Assembly: GCF_943590815.1 (NCBI RefSeq)
Contig: NZ_CALSBS010000021.1
Coordinates: 1 to 64,000 of the forward strand
DNA length: 64,000 nucleotides
Origin: Pseudocitrobacter vendiensis
GTDB lineage: Bacteria > Pseudomonadota > Gammaproteobacteria > Enterobacterales > Enterobacteriaceae
Direction: 5' to 3'
The notes under the pieces are model-generated. The model was not told the DNA's origin and searched no databases. It was given only the letters and a program-made list of their open reading frames with translations. The translations under genes and the position numbers were made by a program. Below, one piece after another: positions 27,260 through 36,246 of the stretch (positions within the stretch are counted from its first letter, which is position 1; every line of letters starts with the position of its first letter).

Positions 27260-28153
27260 AGTGCTACACCAACATTTAAACTTATCAACGTTGAATCGGG
27301 TGGATACCCAGGACTGGCTCTATTTAATACCGCGGTTCCTGATACAGAGAATGGGGCAAGGATTAACCTCGAAACAAACCCAACCAATAAAAATTTTACT
27401 TTTATATGGAGACAAAGAGCAGTTACCACAGGCCAAGCCACAGTCACTGTACTAATGCCACCTGCTGGAGTTAGCCGAAACGTTGCATATGTTGAGGAAG
27501 TTACCACCCCTGCAAATAGTGGCTGGGGAGCAAATCAAGTTAGCGAAATGCCCGCAGGTAACAATAACGGTACGCAGCTTAAAACGGGGTGCTATTGGGC
27601 GACTTCAGACAATGTTGGTAATCCGGCAAGTTCTGGGGCAGGCATGGGGATAATTCAGATGCCGGGCAATAGCTGGAACTATAGGGGGCAGATTGCCACG
27701 ACTGACTCAGGGAATGGCAGAGCATTTTTAAGATGCACTGTTGCTAATGTCTTTAGCCCATGGAAAGAAATCACTACTTCTGCCGTATCGGATGAAACGG
27801 TAAAAACTAAGGAAGGTAAATTAGACTTAGAAGTTGCTCTCGGAAATATAAATAATATGGAATTCTGGAATTTTATTTTCAATGGGGATAAAACCAGAAT
27901 AGACCGCGAAACTGGTGAATCTATAGCACAGGAAGCGCCAAAACGCCGAGGTGTAATGTCACAGCAAATTATGACTATTGATCGGCAGTATGTGAAAAAG
28001 ATTGGTGATTTATTGCACCTCGATCAAACCCCTTTGCTACTGGACGCACTGGCAGCAATCAAGGCTTTGCGGGTGAGAGATGAATCAAAAAGTGAGGAAA
28101 TATTGAACATCAAAAACGAGATTAAAGAATTGCGTGAGCTGTTAAATCAGTAA
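27248..28153 (+). CDS. silent tail-fibre C-terminal cassette 1
   Basis: The frame runs from the crossover site without a start codon of its own and encodes 301 residues beginning G-L-G-S-S-A-T. It has a collagen-free fibre middle part and an S74-like chaperone end (DETVKTKEGKLDLEVALGNINNMEF, then GVMSQQIMTIDRQYVKKIGDLLHL). It would be expressed only after inversion joins site A to the constant part at site D, giving a 470-residue fibre. The chaperone-type end implies trimerisation and autoprocessing. Confidence 0.8.
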   Translation, partial: GLGSSATPTFKLINVESGGYPGLALFNTAVPDTENGARINLETNPTNKNFTFIWRQRAVTTGQATVTVLMPPAGVSRNVAYVEEVTTPANSGWGANQVSEMPAGNNNGTQLKTGCYWATSDNVGNPASSGAGMGIIQMPGNSWNYRGQIATTDSGNGRAFLRCTVANVFSPWKEITTSAVSDETVKTKEGKLDLEVALGNINNMEFWNFIFNGDKTRIDRETGESIAQEAPKRRGVMSQQIMTIDRQYVKKIGDLLHLDQTPLLLDALAAIKALRVRDESKSEEILNIKNEIKELRELLNQ

Positions 28154-28163
28154 GGTAGGCGGT

Positions 28164-28189
28164 TGCTTTCAAAGGTCGGTTTAGGAAGT
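28164..28189 (+). repeat. invertase crossover site B
   Basis: The centre TC is at 28176-28177 and the right half is GGTTTAGGAAGT, identical to sites A, C and D; the left half is TTGCTTTCAAAGG-like. It begins silent cassette 2. Confidence 0.8.
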
Positions 28190-28972
28190 AGTGCTACAAG
28201 AGATGTCTTAAGCGCTTCCGGCTATATCCTATCGGTGGGGGATTTTGGGCTAGGTTCCACGCTGCCAACAGCACCTTATTCAGACACGATTACAAATATG
28301 TTTTATACACCGGGAAATGCGGGAGTATCTCAGCCGACTTCTGATTCAGGGTGGTGTCATTTGGTTCTTGCTGCTTCCAGTTATTATCGAGCACAACTTT
28401 CGCTTAAATATTCCGAGGGAAAACCAAGGGCATTTATCCTGAATCGTTATGGCACCAGTAGCGGTGGCTGGACTGAATTGTATACGGCTGCAAATACAAC
28501 AAAAACTAGCGATGGAACGCTGAAAGCGGCATCTCCAATAGTGCAAATATTTGCTGATGGCTCATATGAATTAAATGATGAATCAGAAGGTTGTATCGTT
28601 ACACGACTGGGAACTGGAGAATATCTTATTGAGGGCTGTACAGGACTCAATGCCGATGCTGCATGGGGTGGCATAGACGGTGGCTTTGACATTCCGACTG
28701 ATCGCAATAAACAACCATTGATCTGGTTGGATTATGAAGTGAATGCTGACGGCTCGGTGCTGGTAAAAACGTATCATCGCACACATCCAATGGCTCCGGC
28801 CTTCGCCAGAAATGAGCTTCAGGGTGTAAATGAAGGCGACCCCGTAGACATTTCGGATGACCAGTTTTTATCCGTTCGTGTCGAAATGCCTGCCGATTCT
28901 TTATACAGCCAAAGAATGAGAGCTGGCGAGAATGCCATGGCTACCGATGAAGGTGAAGAAAGGTCGGTTTAG
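28178..28972 (+). CDS. silent tail-fibre C-terminal cassette 2
   Basis: It encodes 264 residues beginning G-L-G-S-S-A-T-R-D. A unique adhesin-like middle part is followed by a conserved C-terminal block (DGTLKAASPIVQIF, GLNADAAWGGI, FDIPTDRNKQPL) shared with cassette 3 and with e14/Mu-type fibre ends. Its stop codon TAG lies inside crossover site C. It has no start of its own and depends on B x D inversion, which would give a 433-residue fibre. Confidence 0.82.
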   Translation, partial: GLGSSATRDVLSASGYILSVGDFGLGSTLPTAPYSDTITNMFYTPGNAGVSQPTSDSGWCHLVLAASSYYRAQLSLKYSEGKPRAFILNRYGTSSGGWTELYTAANTTKTSDGTLKAASPIVQIFADGSYELNDESEGCIVTRLGTGEYLIEGCTGLNADAAWGGIDGGFDIPTDRNKQPLIWLDYEVNADGSVLVKTYHRTHPMAPAFARNELQGVNEGDPVDISDDQFLSVRVEMPADSLYSQRMRAGENAMATDEGEERSV

Positions 28973-28977
28973 GAAGT
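28952..28977 (+). repeat. invertase crossover site C
   Basis: The centre TC is at 28964-28965, with right half GGTTTAGGAAGT. The TAG inside GGTTTAGG is the stop codon of cassette 2, while in the other frame the same bases code G-L-G for cassette 3. Confidence 0.8.
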
Positions 28978-29736
28978 AGCGCTACTCGTGACGCGTATAG
29001 CACTTCTGGTTCAATGCTCGCAGTCGGAGATTTCGGGGTCGGCAGCAATGGTATGAATAGGATTAGTCAAGATGACCGCGTAGGGGCTGGGTTCTATCGA
29101 GCATTAATGTTACTTGGTGGCGTAGGCAATAACGTTTCGTTGATCGAAGTGCCGTATGATGCCAACACCATGTATCAGTTAATCATCCCAACTATTATCG
29201 CCACAAAGCCCAAGTTGTACTTAAGAACGTTGAGTAGTGATGCGACTTATAATGGGCAACTTATCGAATTTTACAGCACAGGAAATACCACAAAAGCCAG
29301 CGACGGTACTCTGAAAGCAGCATCACCTATTGTTCAGATATTTAAAGACGGTGATTACCAGTTAAACGATGAATCAAAAGGCTGTACTGTAACGCGCCTG
29401 AGCGTCGGAGAATACCTCATTGAAGGTTGTATGGGATTAAATGCCGATGCTGCATGGGGCGGCATCGGAGGTGGCTTTGATATTCCTACAGACCGTAACA
29501 AACAGCCACTGGTTTGGCTTGATTATGAAGTAAATGCCGAGGGATCAATTCTGGTAAAAACATATCACCGAACGCACCAGACAGCACCAGCGTTCGCTCG
29601 TAATGAAATTCCCGGTCTGCTGGATGGTGACCCTGTTGATATTCCAGGGGATCAGTATATTTCAGTACGCGTACAAATGAATCATGAACTTTTCGCTTCC
29701 TCATTAGAAAATGAAATAACTTGCTCCCTCAAATGA
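28966..29736 (+). CDS. silent tail-fibre C-terminal cassette 3
   Basis: It encodes 256 residues from G-L-G-S-S-A-T-R-D-A. The middle part differs from cassette 2, but the last 150 residues are near-copies (DGTLKAASPIVQIF, NADAAWGGI, KTYHRTH). It would be switched on by C x D inversion, giving a 425-residue fibre. Its last 55 bases overlap, on the opposite strand, the end of the expressed cassette. Confidence 0.82.
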   Translation, partial: GLGSSATRDAYSTSGSMLAVGDFGVGSNGMNRISQDDRVGAGFYRALMLLGGVGNNVSLIEVPYDANTMYQLIIPTIIATKPKLYLRTLSSDATYNGQLIEFYSTGNTTKASDGTLKAASPIVQIFKDGDYQLNDESKGCTVTRLSVGEYLIEGCMGLNADAAWGGIGGGFDIPTDRNKQPLVWLDYEVNAEGSILVKTYHRTHQTAPAFARNEIPGLLDGDPVDIPGDQYISVRVQMNHELFASSLENEITCSLK

Positions 29737-31076
29737 TTAATATCAGTAATTAATTCATTAAGTTGAATAGATAGCTCTTTAATTGCCTGAATGGCAAGGC
29801 CCGTCACTGCGTCATAGTTCACGGCATAGAAACGATATTTATTTTCTTCATCTGCACTCAGTGACCCTAACTCGACACCTTCAGGCAATTTTACGAATGA
29901 GGATACGGCCTCTGGAAGAACCTCTAGGATTTCTTGTGCAATAACGCCGGCATCTGGCATCAACGTATCTTTCATAACGTAAGTGCAACCGTTAATTTTT
30001 CCAATCTTTTCAAGAGCATTAGTAATTGGTTCTATTTTATCTTTCAAATCTCTGTCTGAGCCTGTCACATTTGATGCGACTATGGTTCCGTTTACATTAA
30101 CAACCCTTGAACCATCGGTATTTTCTTGTGCATAAAAAATATAACCGTTAGGTGTTCCATACTCGATTACGGTTGGTCGGCTACTTTGCCCCCAAAGACG
30201 GGTTACCAGATTACTAGATGCTGTCCCCGTATTTGATAATGATAATGATGGCCCAGAAGAAGCATTGATATTAACTGTGGGAGAACTAATATTTACAGGC
30301 TTGCTTGCTGCCTGACTATATAAATTAATACCTCCATCAGATCCCAGTGAGATGAAGTTCCCTATTTTCTGCAATGAGAAATAGATATTATCACTGCTTG
30401 GGTCTCCTTTCCCAACATACCAGTGAGATACCCCATCGACCATGTGCCTAACGAAACCCGACTGGTTTGCTGCTGTGGATATCTGGAAGCCAGGATTACC
30501 TACAGAGGTTTCAACTCGCCCGGATACTGTGATCGTTTTGAAGGCTACAGAGTCGCTACTTCCTAAACCGAGGTTTGTGCGAGCGTCTGCGGCGTTGTTT
30601 GCGCCGAGCCCTCCCTGCTTCAAACTTAACGGGGTCGTCAGTCCTTTCAGCTCTGTGATATCGCTATTTGCCCCTTTCCGGGCGAGACCACCAATAGCCG
30701 GAATGCTGAGGCTGGTGCCGTTGATTGTCACAGTGACCAGCTGGTTCGCTGAGGTGCTGGCGAAAGTCTCCCATGCTCCGATATTCTCGTCGTACTCATT
30801 AATGAGCTGAGACATACTCTGCGCCAGGCCATCGACTGAGAGGCTGTCTGTTACGAGGATGCCGTACTTCTGTCCACTCAGTGCCGGTGACGCAGCCGGG
30901 GTAACGGTTAATGATGTGCCACTGTTGATAGCGGTAATCTGGAACATCTGCACCGGGTTTGAAAGCACAATAATGGTCTGACTCACGCGAATCTGGCTCG
31001 CCGCTGCTGTCCAGTTCGTTCCGGTGCCGATTGCGGTATTCCCGTTGATGCTGATGGTTCCGGTGTTATAAATCAT
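29682..31076 (-). CDS. tail fibre: constant part plus expressed cassette 4
   Basis: The 464-residue protein has a constant N-terminal part of 169 residues (tail-binding and stalk) that ends at N-L just before crossover site D. The variable part of 295 residues ends in an S74 intramolecular chaperone domain (SDRDLKDKIEPITNALEKI, then DAGVIAQEILEVLPEAV and a coiled coil). I start at the ATG at 31076, which has TGGAG upstream. It is the distal gene of the late operon, and host range should change when the C-terminus is swapped. Confidence 0.88.
   Translation of the reverse strand: MIYNTGTISINGNTAIGTGTNWTAAASQIRVSQTIIVLSNPVQMFQITAINSGTSLTVTPAASPALSGQKYGILVTDSLSVDGLAQSMSQLINEYDENIGAWETFASTSANQLVTVTINGTSLSIPAIGGLARKGANSDITELKGLTTPLSLKQGGLGANNAADARTNLGLGSSDSVAFKTITVSGRVETSVGNPGFQISTAANQSGFVRHMVDGVSHWYVGKGDPSSDNIYFSLQKIGNFISLGSDGGINLYSQAASKPVNISSPTVNINASSGPSLSLSNTGTASSNLVTRLWGQSSRPTVIEYGTPNGYIFYAQENTDGSRVVNVNGTIVASNVTGSDRDLKDKIEPITNALEKIGKINGCTYVMKDTLMPDAGVIAQEILEVLPEAVSSFVKLPEGVELGSLSADEENKYRFYAVNYDAVTGLAIQAIKELSIQLNELITDINHLREQVISFSNEEAKSS
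30558..30583 (-). repeat. invertase crossover site D (expressed junction)
   Basis: On the minus strand it reads CGCACAAACC-TC-GGTTTAGGAAGT, close to the cix/gix consensus of P1 and Mu. It points opposite to sites A, B and C and lies inside the coding frame as N-L-G-L-G-S-S. Confidence 0.85.
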
Positions 31077-31091
31077 ATTTACTCCAGGCAT

Positions 31092-31115
31092 AAAAAAACC
31101 CGCCGGAGCGGGTTT
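31092..31115 (-). terminator. terminator before the tail-fibre gene
   Basis: An 8-bp stem (AAACCCGC with GCGGGTTT) and a 4-base loop are followed by a T run on the minus strand. It could reduce fibre expression relative to upstream tail genes unless Q antitermination is active. Confidence 0.8.
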
Positions 31116-31148
31116 GAAGTTTAATAAATGTATGAACTGACTATATCG

Positions 31149-31790
31149 TTAAAGATTCGGTAGAATAGCGAATGGGATCTTTAGGCCGTATGGCTTTAAG
31201 GTATTTGCCCACGACACCTGATTTCGATTTATCCAGACAGCCTGCAATGTTCCTCCCGAGAATTTAAAAAATAAACCTGAATACCCTGAAACTGTACCGT
31301 CAGTATTGAGATTCCCCGGACAATCGCTGGCCAGTAACCAGCTGTTCGTTCCAATGCTCTGTGAATAGGCTGTGTTATCTAAATCATAATTTGCAGGTAT
31401 TTCAAAGAAGCCTGTCACGCGCGGTATTTTTGCAGCTGTCACGGCTGACCAGACAAGCTTTCCCTGTGCGTTGAACACATCGACATAGCCACTTGTGGTT
31501 GTGACATCATAGCCAGTACGAGCCATTGTTCCCGCATTAGCCGTCATGTAGGGATAACCGAAGATAACCTTCGCATTGTTATTGAACTTGAACCACTGCA
31601 AATCGTTATTGTAAGGAAATGGATTTATTGCAAACCCCATATCCGTACCGTTTCCAAGTGGCGTTGAAATTTCGAAATAGCCAGTATCGGAAATGGTCGA
31701 GTAAACTTTTGAATCACGATAATAAGTACCGTAAAAGTCAGAGTCGACCACCTTCGCACCTGCTGTATTAAAGGACTGGAATCCGCTCAT
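31149..31790 (-). CDS. phage tail-tip accessory protein, unknown function
   Basis: This 213-residue protein is rich in Tyr, Asn and Gly beta-strand-like segments, with no signal peptide. It starts inside the stop of the previous gene (ATGA). It lies between the J-type tip protein with its small partner and the side fibre, where lambdoid phages carry accessory receptor-binding genes. I do not recognise the family. Confidence 0.65.
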   Translation of the reverse strand: MSGFQSFNTAGAKVVDSDFYGTYYRDSKVYSTISDTGYFEISTPLGNGTDMGFAINPFPYNNDLQWFKFNNNAKVIFGYPYMTANAGTMARTGYDVTTTSGYVDVFNAQGKLVWSAVTAAKIPRVTGFFEIPANYDLDNTAYSQSIGTNSWLLASDCPGNLNTDGTVSGYSGLFFKFSGGTLQAVWINRNQVSWANTLKPYGLKIPFAILPNL

Positions 31791-32086
31791 ATGAATGCGT
31801 ACACATTAACAGTCACTGTATGGGCATAAGCATATTTTAAAAGAATAAATGTTCTTATCCCTCCATCGTATGCCCGACAGTAGTAATATCCAATTTCACG
31901 GCCCGCTGATACCGATACTGGCACCGCAAAGTAACCAGCTGCTGTTGCACCTGCATAACTTGTGGTAACGACCGTCGCACTTGCAGGGACTGAAATAACC
32001 AGAGAGCCCACATAACGACAATTATAATCTCCAATGTCAGCGACAAGATTGCCTGATGCATCCCAGCATTGTACCCCTTGAGGCAT
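31787..32086 (-). CDS. small protein downstream of J, unknown function
   Basis: The protein has 99 residues, begins M-P-Q-G-V-Q-C-W-D, and looks beta-rich (TVVTTSYAGATAAGYFAVPV). I prefer the ATG at 32086 because AAGGAG lies six bases upstream. It begins 10 bases after J and overlaps the next gene by four bases, so the pair is translated together. It is probably a tail-tip component. Confidence 0.65.
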   Translation of the reverse strand: MPQGVQCWDASGNLVADIGDYNCRYVGSLVISVPASATVVTTSYAGATAAGYFAVPVSVSAGREIGYYYCRAYDGGIRTFILLKYAYAHTVTVNVYAFI

Positions 32087-32096
32087 AATCAACTCC

Positions 32097-35000
32097 TTAC
32101 CATAAGCCCATACGAACGCGCAGCACGTTGTTGTTATCGTAAATCTGAATCAATGTATTACTGATAACCATCCGACCGGTTCCCGCGCTGCCATTTATAT
32201 AAAATGTTCCGGCTTTATTGATGTGCCAGCCGGTGGTGTTCGCGACATAGTTATTGGACTGAATGTAGTTACCGATTTTGGCATTGCTGATAGTTCCATC
32301 ACCGATTACCGTATCCCGGATTATCGTCTGCCCATTCTGAATAACGAACGGTAACGTCGTCACGCCGCCTACAGCAGTGGTCACTGCAAAGCGATCCGCG
32401 AGGAAAACAACCTGCGACTGCATGCCGCTGGGCGTATTCTCAACGCCTATCCCCATACCCGCCGCGTAGTATTGTCCGTTGCTGGCCAGACCAACTTTGA
32501 TTGAATACATCGCAGACATTTTGCCGTTCACATCAGCAATCGCATTAGCGTTTGTAGTAATGGAGGACGTATGCCCTTCCACCGTTGCGGTGATGGCGTT
32601 GATTTGTGTCGCCGTCGCCTGCTGGTAATTCGATACCGTCTGGCTCAGGCTGTTAATGGAAGCTTTGTTACCAGCGACGTCCGTCTCCAGGCTCAGCAGA
32701 GATTCAGCAGTAGCCTGCTTCTCATCGACGATAACCTGATCGATGCGGTCCAGTTGCGCACTGTTTCCGGCAACCGTCGCTGAGAGCGTTTTCCGCGTGG
32801 CGACCTGCGCCAGATTGCTCTGAATAATCGCGATGGAGGAGTTCTTCACCTGCCCGGTCACGCCGTCCATACTTAGCGCGATTTCATCGATTTTAACTGT
32901 GGCTTGCGCCAGCCCGTCAGCGTTCTCCTGAATATCTTTGGCCTGTTGCTCAAGGTCATCGACAGCCTGTTTAATATCATCAGCCATGCCAGCGACTTTC
33001 TCACTGGTGTCGACGGCATTCTCAATCAGGTCCTTAAACACCTCGGAGTCTTTCATATCCTCCAGGATGGAATCCGTGATATCGGAAACATCGACGCTCG
33101 CCTGCCCGCGGACAAAATCCGTAAAGCCAGACTCATTGCCTGTTCGATCTACCAGCTGCGCGCGGTACCAGAATATTTGCCCCGCCTTCAGGCCCATCTG
33201 CTGATACTTGCGCTGCGGGTAAGGCACGTCGGCCAGAAGCATCGCATCGTCTTCTGTTCCGGTCAGGCTGTACTGAATTTCCGTCTTCAGCGTGTCATCG
33301 GTGTTCTCCGGGTATCCCCAGTTCAACTCAATACCGAATACCACGTTTTCAGAAGCGGTGAAGCCAACTGGCTTCGGTGGATTGCCTACCTTCCCCGTCA
33401 GCGTTTTCTCTTCCGAATAGCCCCATCCGGACGATATTTCTGCGGCATTGATAGCGCGTACGCGCACCAGGTAGCGTCCGGCATAAATACCCTGAACGTC
33501 GAATGACGTGGTGGAGCTGCGCGGCACGTTAATCCAGTTCCCGTCGTTGCGGCGCCATTGCGCTTCATAGGCGATAGCGTTCTGCGCCTGGTCCCAGCTC
33601 ACGCGCATTGTTTCGACGCTGATGTTCTGCTGAACAACTGAAAAAGAACTGATAACGATGTTGGCGGGCGGCGACTGATTGCCGGACGGGATCACGCTCA
33701 CTGGCCGCTGGTCAATGATGGCTCCGGTATCGATACGGGCATATTTATCCGGGTCGTGATTTGCGCCAGTGATTGTGAACGTGCCGTCGTTGTTATCCGT
33801 CACTGTAATAACACGATACTGCTGCGCATAAAGTTCATCGGATTCGATTACCCATACAGCCTGAACCGCTGGCGTTTCGCTATATGCGGTCGTGACGGTT
33901 ACCTTGTTGCCGGTTACCGCCTGAATGGTACGTGACAGCGCGACACCGGAAGGTAGATTGACAATCATCCTGTCGCCTGCTGATGCGCCGGGTGACCTGT
34001 CCAGCGTCACGACACGACCATTCACAGCAGAGATACGACCTCCAAGGTCGCGCCCTGAGAGATTACGGTCAGCGACCGCAATGACATAGCCAGGCTGTGG
34101 AATGTTACCGTCTTCCCCTACATCGAAAGTAACAACGCGATCTTTGTTATTGGTAAGAATGCCCCAGCGCCCTTTTCGGTTCGCCTCCGACTGCCGGGTA
34201 CAACCAATCGCGGTTATCTCAAGCTGGTTAAAGCCATAGCGCGCCACCAGCGCCTGCTCAAAAACAGGCTCCATGGCGTCAGAATAAGCGTTATCAGGAT
34301 CGGACCATGACACCAGCGCATTGGTATAACGATTCTTTGTGGTGCTGCTCGAATAGGAAAACCGGCCATCAATAACGTTCGCATGCGTGTATGTGAAATC
34401 GACATCCCGCGGCATATCCGCCAGCGCCACAATCTGATCGTCTCCCCAGTAGGTCATACCACGGAAGATGGCAGCGAAATCACGCAGGACTGTGTAGGCG
34501 TCGTTCCGGTCCTGAATGTACACGTTGCAAGTATAACGTGGTTCGGTACCGTTGCCCCCTTTGCCGTCTGGTACCATCTGATCACAGTACTGTGCAACCT
34601 GGTAGAGCGTCCATTTGTCTATGTTCGCTGTTGTGAGACGATCGCCCAGCCCGAAGCGGTCGCTAATCACCAGATCATAGAAAATCCACGCTGGGTTATC
34701 TGTCCATGCCCATTTGAATGTCCCGGTCCACGTACCGCTATAAGTCCTTGTTTCCGGATCGTAAGTATCTGGCACGCGGATGACTCGTCCACGTGGTTCA
34801 CAGGCAATCTGCGGTATAGAACCATTGAACTGGCTGGAATCAAACTCAATGTACAACAGCGCTGTGTTTGGGTAGCGCAGTTTGGCGTCAATGACCTCCG
34901 TGTAACTTTGAAGCGTCATCGTGTCGCCGATTTTGGCACTGTTTGCGTCAGCAGTGATTTTTCGCAGACGGATTGTCCAGGTGCTGCCGGCTTTCGGTAA

Positions 35001-35531
35001 ATCGATGCGGTGGCTGCGTTCATAACCCGATGTGGTTTTCCCGGTCACATTGGTATCAAGGACCTTTTGCCAGCTACCGCCGTCCGTCTGAAGCTCCACC
35101 ACATAGTTGATGGAGTATCCCACCAAATCCCCGTTATCCTGCTGTTTGAAAAGCGACGGCCACTTCAGACGCAGGCGAACCGCCGACAGCTGCGTGTTGG
35201 TGAAGGTATGCGTCCATGCTGTGTCGCTGGATACTTCGGTACCAACGCTTATTTCATTTTCTGTACCAGGTATCCCCTGAATGTAGTCCTGCGCCTGCGT
35301 ACCCGAGCGAAACTCCCACACGACACCGCTGAAGTTCTCGGAACCATCAGAATTTTGTAATGGCGTGCCGTCCAGATAGATATCCTTCGCGGTAAGCCCA
35401 CCCGCAAATTCCCCTTCACCGAGAACCATCAGGATTTTCGCTTTCGCCACGGACTGGAGGTCGTCGGGCTGCTCAACAGGTGTGCGGGAACTCGAGCTAC
35501 CGCCTTTACGTCCGGTAATTGTTTTCGCCAT
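32097..35531 (-). CDS. tail tip / host-specificity protein J
   Basis: The 1144-residue protein is the lambda gpJ-type central tip that contacts the receptor. The N-terminal half carries the conserved gpJ domains (AKILMVLGEGEFAGGL, then RYGFNQLEITAIGC). Fibronectin type III repeats lie at roughly 630-830, a coiled-coil part with DUF1983 follows (IKVGLASNGQYYAAGMGIG), and the C-terminus is the receptor-contact part. It follows the I gene as in lambda. Confidence 0.93.
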   Translation of the reverse strand: MAKTITGRKGGSSSSRTPVEQPDDLQSVAKAKILMVLGEGEFAGGLTAKDIYLDGTPLQNSDGSENFSGVVWEFRSGTQAQDYIQGIPGTENEISVGTEVSSDTAWTHTFTNTQLSAVRLRLKWPSLFKQQDNGDLVGYSINYVVELQTDGGSWQKVLDTNVTGKTTSGYERSHRIDLPKAGSTWTIRLRKITADANSAKIGDTMTLQSYTEVIDAKLRYPNTALLYIEFDSSQFNGSIPQIACEPRGRVIRVPDTYDPETRTYSGTWTGTFKWAWTDNPAWIFYDLVISDRFGLGDRLTTANIDKWTLYQVAQYCDQMVPDGKGGNGTEPRYTCNVYIQDRNDAYTVLRDFAAIFRGMTYWGDDQIVALADMPRDVDFTYTHANVIDGRFSYSSSTTKNRYTNALVSWSDPDNAYSDAMEPVFEQALVARYGFNQLEITAIGCTRQSEANRKGRWGILTNNKDRVVTFDVGEDGNIPQPGYVIAVADRNLSGRDLGGRISAVNGRVVTLDRSPGASAGDRMIVNLPSGVALSRTIQAVTGNKVTVTTAYSETPAVQAVWVIESDELYAQQYRVITVTDNNDGTFTITGANHDPDKYARIDTGAIIDQRPVSVIPSGNQSPPANIVISSFSVVQQNISVETMRVSWDQAQNAIAYEAQWRRNDGNWINVPRSSTTSFDVQGIYAGRYLVRVRAINAAEISSGWGYSEEKTLTGKVGNPPKPVGFTASENVVFGIELNWGYPENTDDTLKTEIQYSLTGTEDDAMLLADVPYPQRKYQQMGLKAGQIFWYRAQLVDRTGNESGFTDFVRGQASVDVSDITDSILEDMKDSEVFKDLIENAVDTSEKVAGMADDIKQAVDDLEQQAKDIQENADGLAQATVKIDEIALSMDGVTGQVKNSSIAIIQSNLAQVATRKTLSATVAGNSAQLDRIDQVIVDEKQATAESLLSLETDVAGNKASINSLSQTVSNYQQATATQINAITATVEGHTSSITTNANAIADVNGKMSAMYSIKVGLASNGQYYAAGMGIGVENTPSGMQSQVVFLADRFAVTTAVGGVTTLPFVIQNGQTIIRDTVIGDGTISNAKIGNYIQSNNYVANTTGWHINKAGTFYINGSAGTGRMVISNTLIQIYDNNNVLRVRMGLW

Positions 35532-35542
35532 ATCGCACCCAT

Positions 35543-35565
35543 AAAAAAAGCCACCCGAAGGTGGC
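35543..35565 (-). terminator. hairpin between I and J
   Basis: GCCACC pairs with GGTGGC around CGAA and is followed by a T run on the minus strand. Confidence 0.7.
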
Positions 35566-35583
35566 CTGGTTAATTAATGGTTT

Positions 35584-36213
35584 TTATTGCTGGTCTTCTA
35601 CGTAAATCCCGGCAGAGGCAACAGCACCGCCTATTCGCCGCTTACCATAGAGAACGGGTACAGGGTTTCCCTGAGAGGTTGTGTTCGTGACACCACCGAA
35701 GGCATAACTGGCCTGGTTATCTGCAGATTGCTTGCTGGCAAGCCCGGTAGTCTGTGGGGAAAGCATCTGAACAACACCGCCGATAGCCATTGAAGCCCCG
35801 ACGCCCGCTACCGCCCCCCAGCCACCAGCAAACGCTGTACCGCCGATCCCTATCGCCGCCCCGCCCGTCATGAATGCAGCAACGGCTACAAGAGCAACGC
35901 CGAGGATTGTCTGAAAAACGCCGGCTCGTTTACTGCCGATGATCACCGGCGCTATGCGAATATCTTCTGCGCCTCTATCCATGCTGAGTTCGTCATCACA
36001 AAGATTCCGTTTTCCGCTGAAAACCGCATACGTTAATCCACGTTGTTTACTGGTATTCATGAAACGCTCAAATCCCGGCACAATAACGCTCAGTGCGCGA
36101 ATTGCCTCTTTGGGCGAGTCGACTGATAAACGATATTCACGCCCGAAGGTAGCTCCAAGCACGCCGTATAATCGAACAGTACGGACCGGCTCCATGTTGA
36201 GTAATGCAGCCAT
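35584..36213 (-). CDS. tail assembly protein I
   Basis: The 209-residue protein matches lambda gpI-type tail-tip assembly factors. A ubiquitin-like N-terminal part (VRTVRLYGVLGATFGREYRLSV) is followed by a Gly/Ala-rich hydrophobic region (AVAAFMTGGAAIGIGGTAFAGG). It acts with K, L and J to build the tip. It lies between K and J as in lambda. Confidence 0.9.
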   Translation of the reverse strand: MAALLNMEPVRTVRLYGVLGATFGREYRLSVDSPKEAIRALSVIVPGFERFMNTSKQRGLTYAVFSGKRNLCDDELSMDRGAEDIRIAPVIIGSKRAGVFQTILGVALVAVAAFMTGGAAIGIGGTAFAGGWGAVAGVGASMAIGGVVQMLSPQTTGLASKQSADNQASYAFGGVTNTTSQGNPVPVLYGKRRIGGAVASAGIYVEDQQ

Positions 36214-36224
36214 ATTCCCCCCAT

Positions 36225-36244
36225 AAAAAAACCGCCACGGCGGT
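36225..36244 (-). terminator. hairpin between K and I
   Basis: ACCGCC pairs with GGCGGT across two bases, with a T run on the minus strand. Confidence 0.6.
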
Positions 36245-36246
36245 TA

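Noticed and set aside
27175..27507. Minus-strand frame over cassette 1
   Set aside because: It is antisense to a cassette whose frame is fixed by the crossover site and by similarity to fibre ends.
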